Shown: one piece after another, positions 61,501 through 64,000 of the stretch
Position numbering within the stretch: position 1 is the stretch's first letter
Layout of the letters: each line of letters begins with the position of its first letter
Source of the DNA: Carnegiea gigantea
Taxonomy: Eukaryota; Streptophyta; Magnoliopsida; Caryophyllales; Cactaceae
Assembly (NCBI GenBank): GCA_029747015.1
Contig: JAKOGI010002215.1
Coordinates: 27,501-91,500, forward strand
DNA: 64,000 nt
Reading direction: 5' to 3'
Notes under the pieces: model-generated
Database searches by the model: none
The model's input: only the letters and a program-made list of their open reading frames with translations
What the model was told of the DNA's origin: nothing
Translations under genes and position numbers: made by a program

Positions 61501-61893
61501 TTGACATCTGATGTGAGGAAGCGCCATGCTGAATTTGGTATGTTTAAGGACCTAGCATCTTCCTCCTCTTCATTTTCTTATAGTGGATATGATTTGGTTA
61601 TCCCTGATGAGTTTATGGAGTCATTTGATGTACATCCTAATGATCCTCATTTGCTTCACTATAAGTCCACTAAGGGCCAAGGACTTGATTGTGCTAAGGT
61701 GGATTTTGTTACCAATTTGCCACTTATCGTAGCCAAGGACGAGCCCTATGATGTTAGTGAGGGTTCCTTAAGTGATTACTGTAGGTTTGAAAGAGTATTC
61801 GTGTCTTTGCCATTTTGGATGGCATTGAGTATGACTGTAATTTGGGAGTTGAGTTTGGTAGTGGTTTGTCTGGAGGTGTCCCATGTAAGATAA
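61483..61893 (+). pseudogene. Open frame after the protease (136 codons), probable pro-RT linker remnant
   Basis: The frame differs from the protease frame. It encodes VRKRHAEFGMFKDLASSSSS, then IPDEFMESFDVHPNDPHLLH and LDCAKVDFVTNLPLI. The first part resembles the linker after Athila proteases (a 'vefgmfk'-like piece). The rest is unrecognised. No reverse transcriptase motif is seen downstream, so pol is deleted or was never there. Confidence 0.4.
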
Positions 61894-62694
61894 TTTTCTA
61901 TGCAAACCTCAAAATTTGGCGTTATCTGCTACTTAAAAAGCACCTTCATCCCGTCTTCTTAAGGTGATTCCCTCTTTTGGAAGAACTTAGAAGTCTGTGA
62001 AAAGGGACAGCCAGGAGTTATGACACCCATTTCCTCATCGGTTGTTCCCTTTCACCCAGTTACTAAAAAAGGATTTGAGGTCTCGACTTTAAATGAACAC
62101 TTTTCTTCAGATGCAACCTAAGCATTCTCTTGTTTTCTTTTCTTGACATATGTAGATTCTAGGGTGTTTTCATTTTCTAAGAAACAAGAAACAAAAAAAA
62201 GGAGGAAAATGAAAAGAAAGGAAAAAAAATAAGAGAAAAACATCAAGGTTAGCAACCAGTCATTACCGCGGTTTGGGGATGGTAGATTCCCCAAACCATG
62301 ATGCAAATACCTTCAAAAAAAACAAAACAAATAGAAGAACTACTTTGGCAGCGGCCACCACAAACAGTTCGTGGTGCTCACCACGATCCGTGATGAGCCA
62401 CTGCGGGCCACAGTTAGGCATTTTGATTGTGAAACTCCTTCTTCAACCTTTCACTTTCTTCTCTTACTTGACATACTCTCTCTCTGCCTGCCTCCTCATC
62501 TCTCTAAAATCCTCTATTAACACACCTCTCAACATTCCATTTTCCAACCATTTTTCACTCAACTTGTCCCAAAATTTCTCCCTTTTCTCTTCTTTTCTTC
62601 AAATTTCCTTTTTTCTCACACAAATTCCCACTTCTTCTTCTCTCTTTATCCATCATTTCAACTTTGTGTACCTTCTTCACCATTATCATCCATT
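61894..62694 (+). other. Non-coding 3' region of the Athila-like element
   Basis: It contains a purine-rich stretch (62160-62250), a hairpin ggtttgggga...tccccaaacc at 62269-62299, a GC-rich ccaccacaaacagttcgtgg segment (62355-62415) and a long pyrimidine-rich tract (62430-62690). The last looks like an untranslated leader of a further frame that the CACTA insertion at 62695 cuts off. No 3' LTR is seen before that point. Confidence 0.5.
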
Positions 62695-64000
62695 CACTAC
62701 AACAAAATCCTTTTTTGTGGAAATTTACTTGTAACAATTTTAAATTTGGCACAAATTTATAACTTTTTTGTCGAAATTATGGCCACGTAAAAATTGCTGC
62801 AAAAATATGACTTTGTTTAGGGTAATTAAAGTTGCCACAAAATATATATTTATTGTGGCAAAGAAATAAAGTTGCCAAAAAACCTACCTTATAAAAATTG
62901 AGTTTTAGTCCCCCTCGGAAAAAAAGGACTTAACTTTTAGAGGGAAAAGCAAAAATAAGTTCCGTTCTTTTTTTCACCCTTTTCTCCCTTGACTAAAATA
63001 TTTTTAGGTTTGACTCTAATATTCTAGGTTTTCTTGTATTGTCAGCCAAAACCCACTTTCATCTCTTGCAAATCAATCTCCATGCTTGATCGAGTGATAC
63101 CTTCACATTCTCTACCTTCACTAGTCATAATCTGCCGATGTTTTCTTCTAATCCAAGCTTCTATATCTCAATCCAACTTTGAGCAGTCAATTTCAATTTG
63201 GTAAGTCTTTCTCTAACTGTTTTTTAGTATAAATCGTAAATATAATCAAATTGTAATTTGATTATACATCTCGTTTTGCACCTGCAGTGACTCAATTATT
63301 CATACATCTAACAAACCTTTACTTCTTCATTGTTGTTTCTTGTTCAATTGAAGGTATTTATTCTTTCTCCCTCTCTTCAAAAGTATGATGATGCTGATAT
63401 TAGGTAAAGTGGATGATTTTTTTCTTTATTAATTCCAACTAGTATGCGAAAGACATCTGTTGAGTTTTGTAATTTTGGATATTTGAAGAACTTTGTTGAT
63501 TGGCACAGAATATTTGCTTAAGGAGATGGAATTTTGGATGCAATTTTTTCAAGCTTTTCTTTGTTCCAATTTCTATGTGAAAGTGATGTACTCAATTTTA
63601 TAATTTTGGGTATTCAATGAATCTTGCTGATTTGTACACTATATTTGGCTAAAAAGATGGAATTTTTGATTTGGTTTTCATTTTTTTTTTGGTTTCTATT
63701 TTCTCTTGTCGGGTTTGTTTTCTAATTGAAAGATCAGTTGACATTGTAAGAGGAAGTATTAAGTAGAATTGTGATATTGACTAGTCATTTGGGTCTTTAT
63801 AAAATTATATATTAGATGGATAAAACGTCATGTGGAAGAGAGAAATATATGTAAATGTACCATGCTGAATAAAAGTTCTATGAAATGGATTTCTGGTGGT
63901 CCTCATGATACTGAGATTTTACCAAATTGTTTATTCTACATAGATGAACTAATAAATGATGTAGTAGTATTGCTAAAAGAAACTAAGGGAGGTGGTTGTT
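62695..64000 (+). mobile_element. Second CACTA element, 5' part (cut by the window end)
   Basis: It begins CACTACAACAAAATCC at 62695 after att (possible 3-base target duplication, other end not seen). Subterminal tttgtgg/gttgccacaa motifs run to about 62885. From 62900 the sequence matches the minus strand of the first element's right end, from about 43760 down to 43180: it shares ggaaaagcaaaaataag and a leader exon ending in TTTG|GTAAGTC at 63200-63207. It lacks the GC-rich hairpin block. Coding exons would lie beyond 64000. Confidence 0.88.

Overview
This window is plant nuclear DNA made almost entirely of nested transposable elements. I found no host gene, no RNA gene and no prokaryotic feature. 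The evidence for a plant is: Ty3/gypsy LTR retrotransposons with plant-type gag domains, initiator-Met-tRNA and Asp-tRNA primer sites, LTRs of 3-4.7 kb, and an 11-kb CACTA (En/Spm-class) DNA transposon with plant-type two-gene coding capacity. A eudicot is likely; the species cannot be told from this sequence.

Left part (1-1486): the gag start, primer site and 5' LTR of a minus-strand gypsy-type element. Positions 1487-28174: five copies, one of them short, of a 4.65-kb LTR and three copies of a 2.3-kb internal region that holds only gag. This is a gag-only, non-autonomous LTR retrotransposon (TR-GAG type). It lies as LTR-gag-LTR on the plus strand up to 13033, then as part-LTR-gag-LTR-gag-LTR on the minus strand, so the block is a large inverted repeat. 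Each LTR carries an exact 60-bp tandem repeat and splice-like signals that could define an intron of about 3.1 kb.

Middle part (28175-56583): insertions nested several levels deep. A minus-strand LTR (R3) is split by a minus-strand retrotransposon (R2: 3' LTR from 29113 to 49538 in pieces, internal 49539-53146, 5' LTR 53147-56084). The R2 3' LTR is split by a second LTR (R4), which is split in turn by a CACTA element at 33380-44316 with a GTC target duplication. The R2 3' LTR is also split by a plus-strand solo LTR (44669-47877) with a GTTTT duplication. R2's internal region holds a truncated plus-strand gypsy element. The CACTA element carries two minus-strand genes whose open frames join through consistent GT/AG exon borders: a TNP2-like transposase (4 exons, 1151 residues) and a Transposase_24-like second protein (8 exons, 547 residues). 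It looks close to complete, with one doubtful residue in the transposase core.

Right part (56584-64000): remnants of R3's internal end, an LTR fragment related to the solo LTR, a decayed Athila-like plus-strand element (LTR, Asp-tRNA primer site, gag, protease with a 191-bp tandem duplication), and from 62695 the start of a second CACTA element related to the first, cut by the window end.
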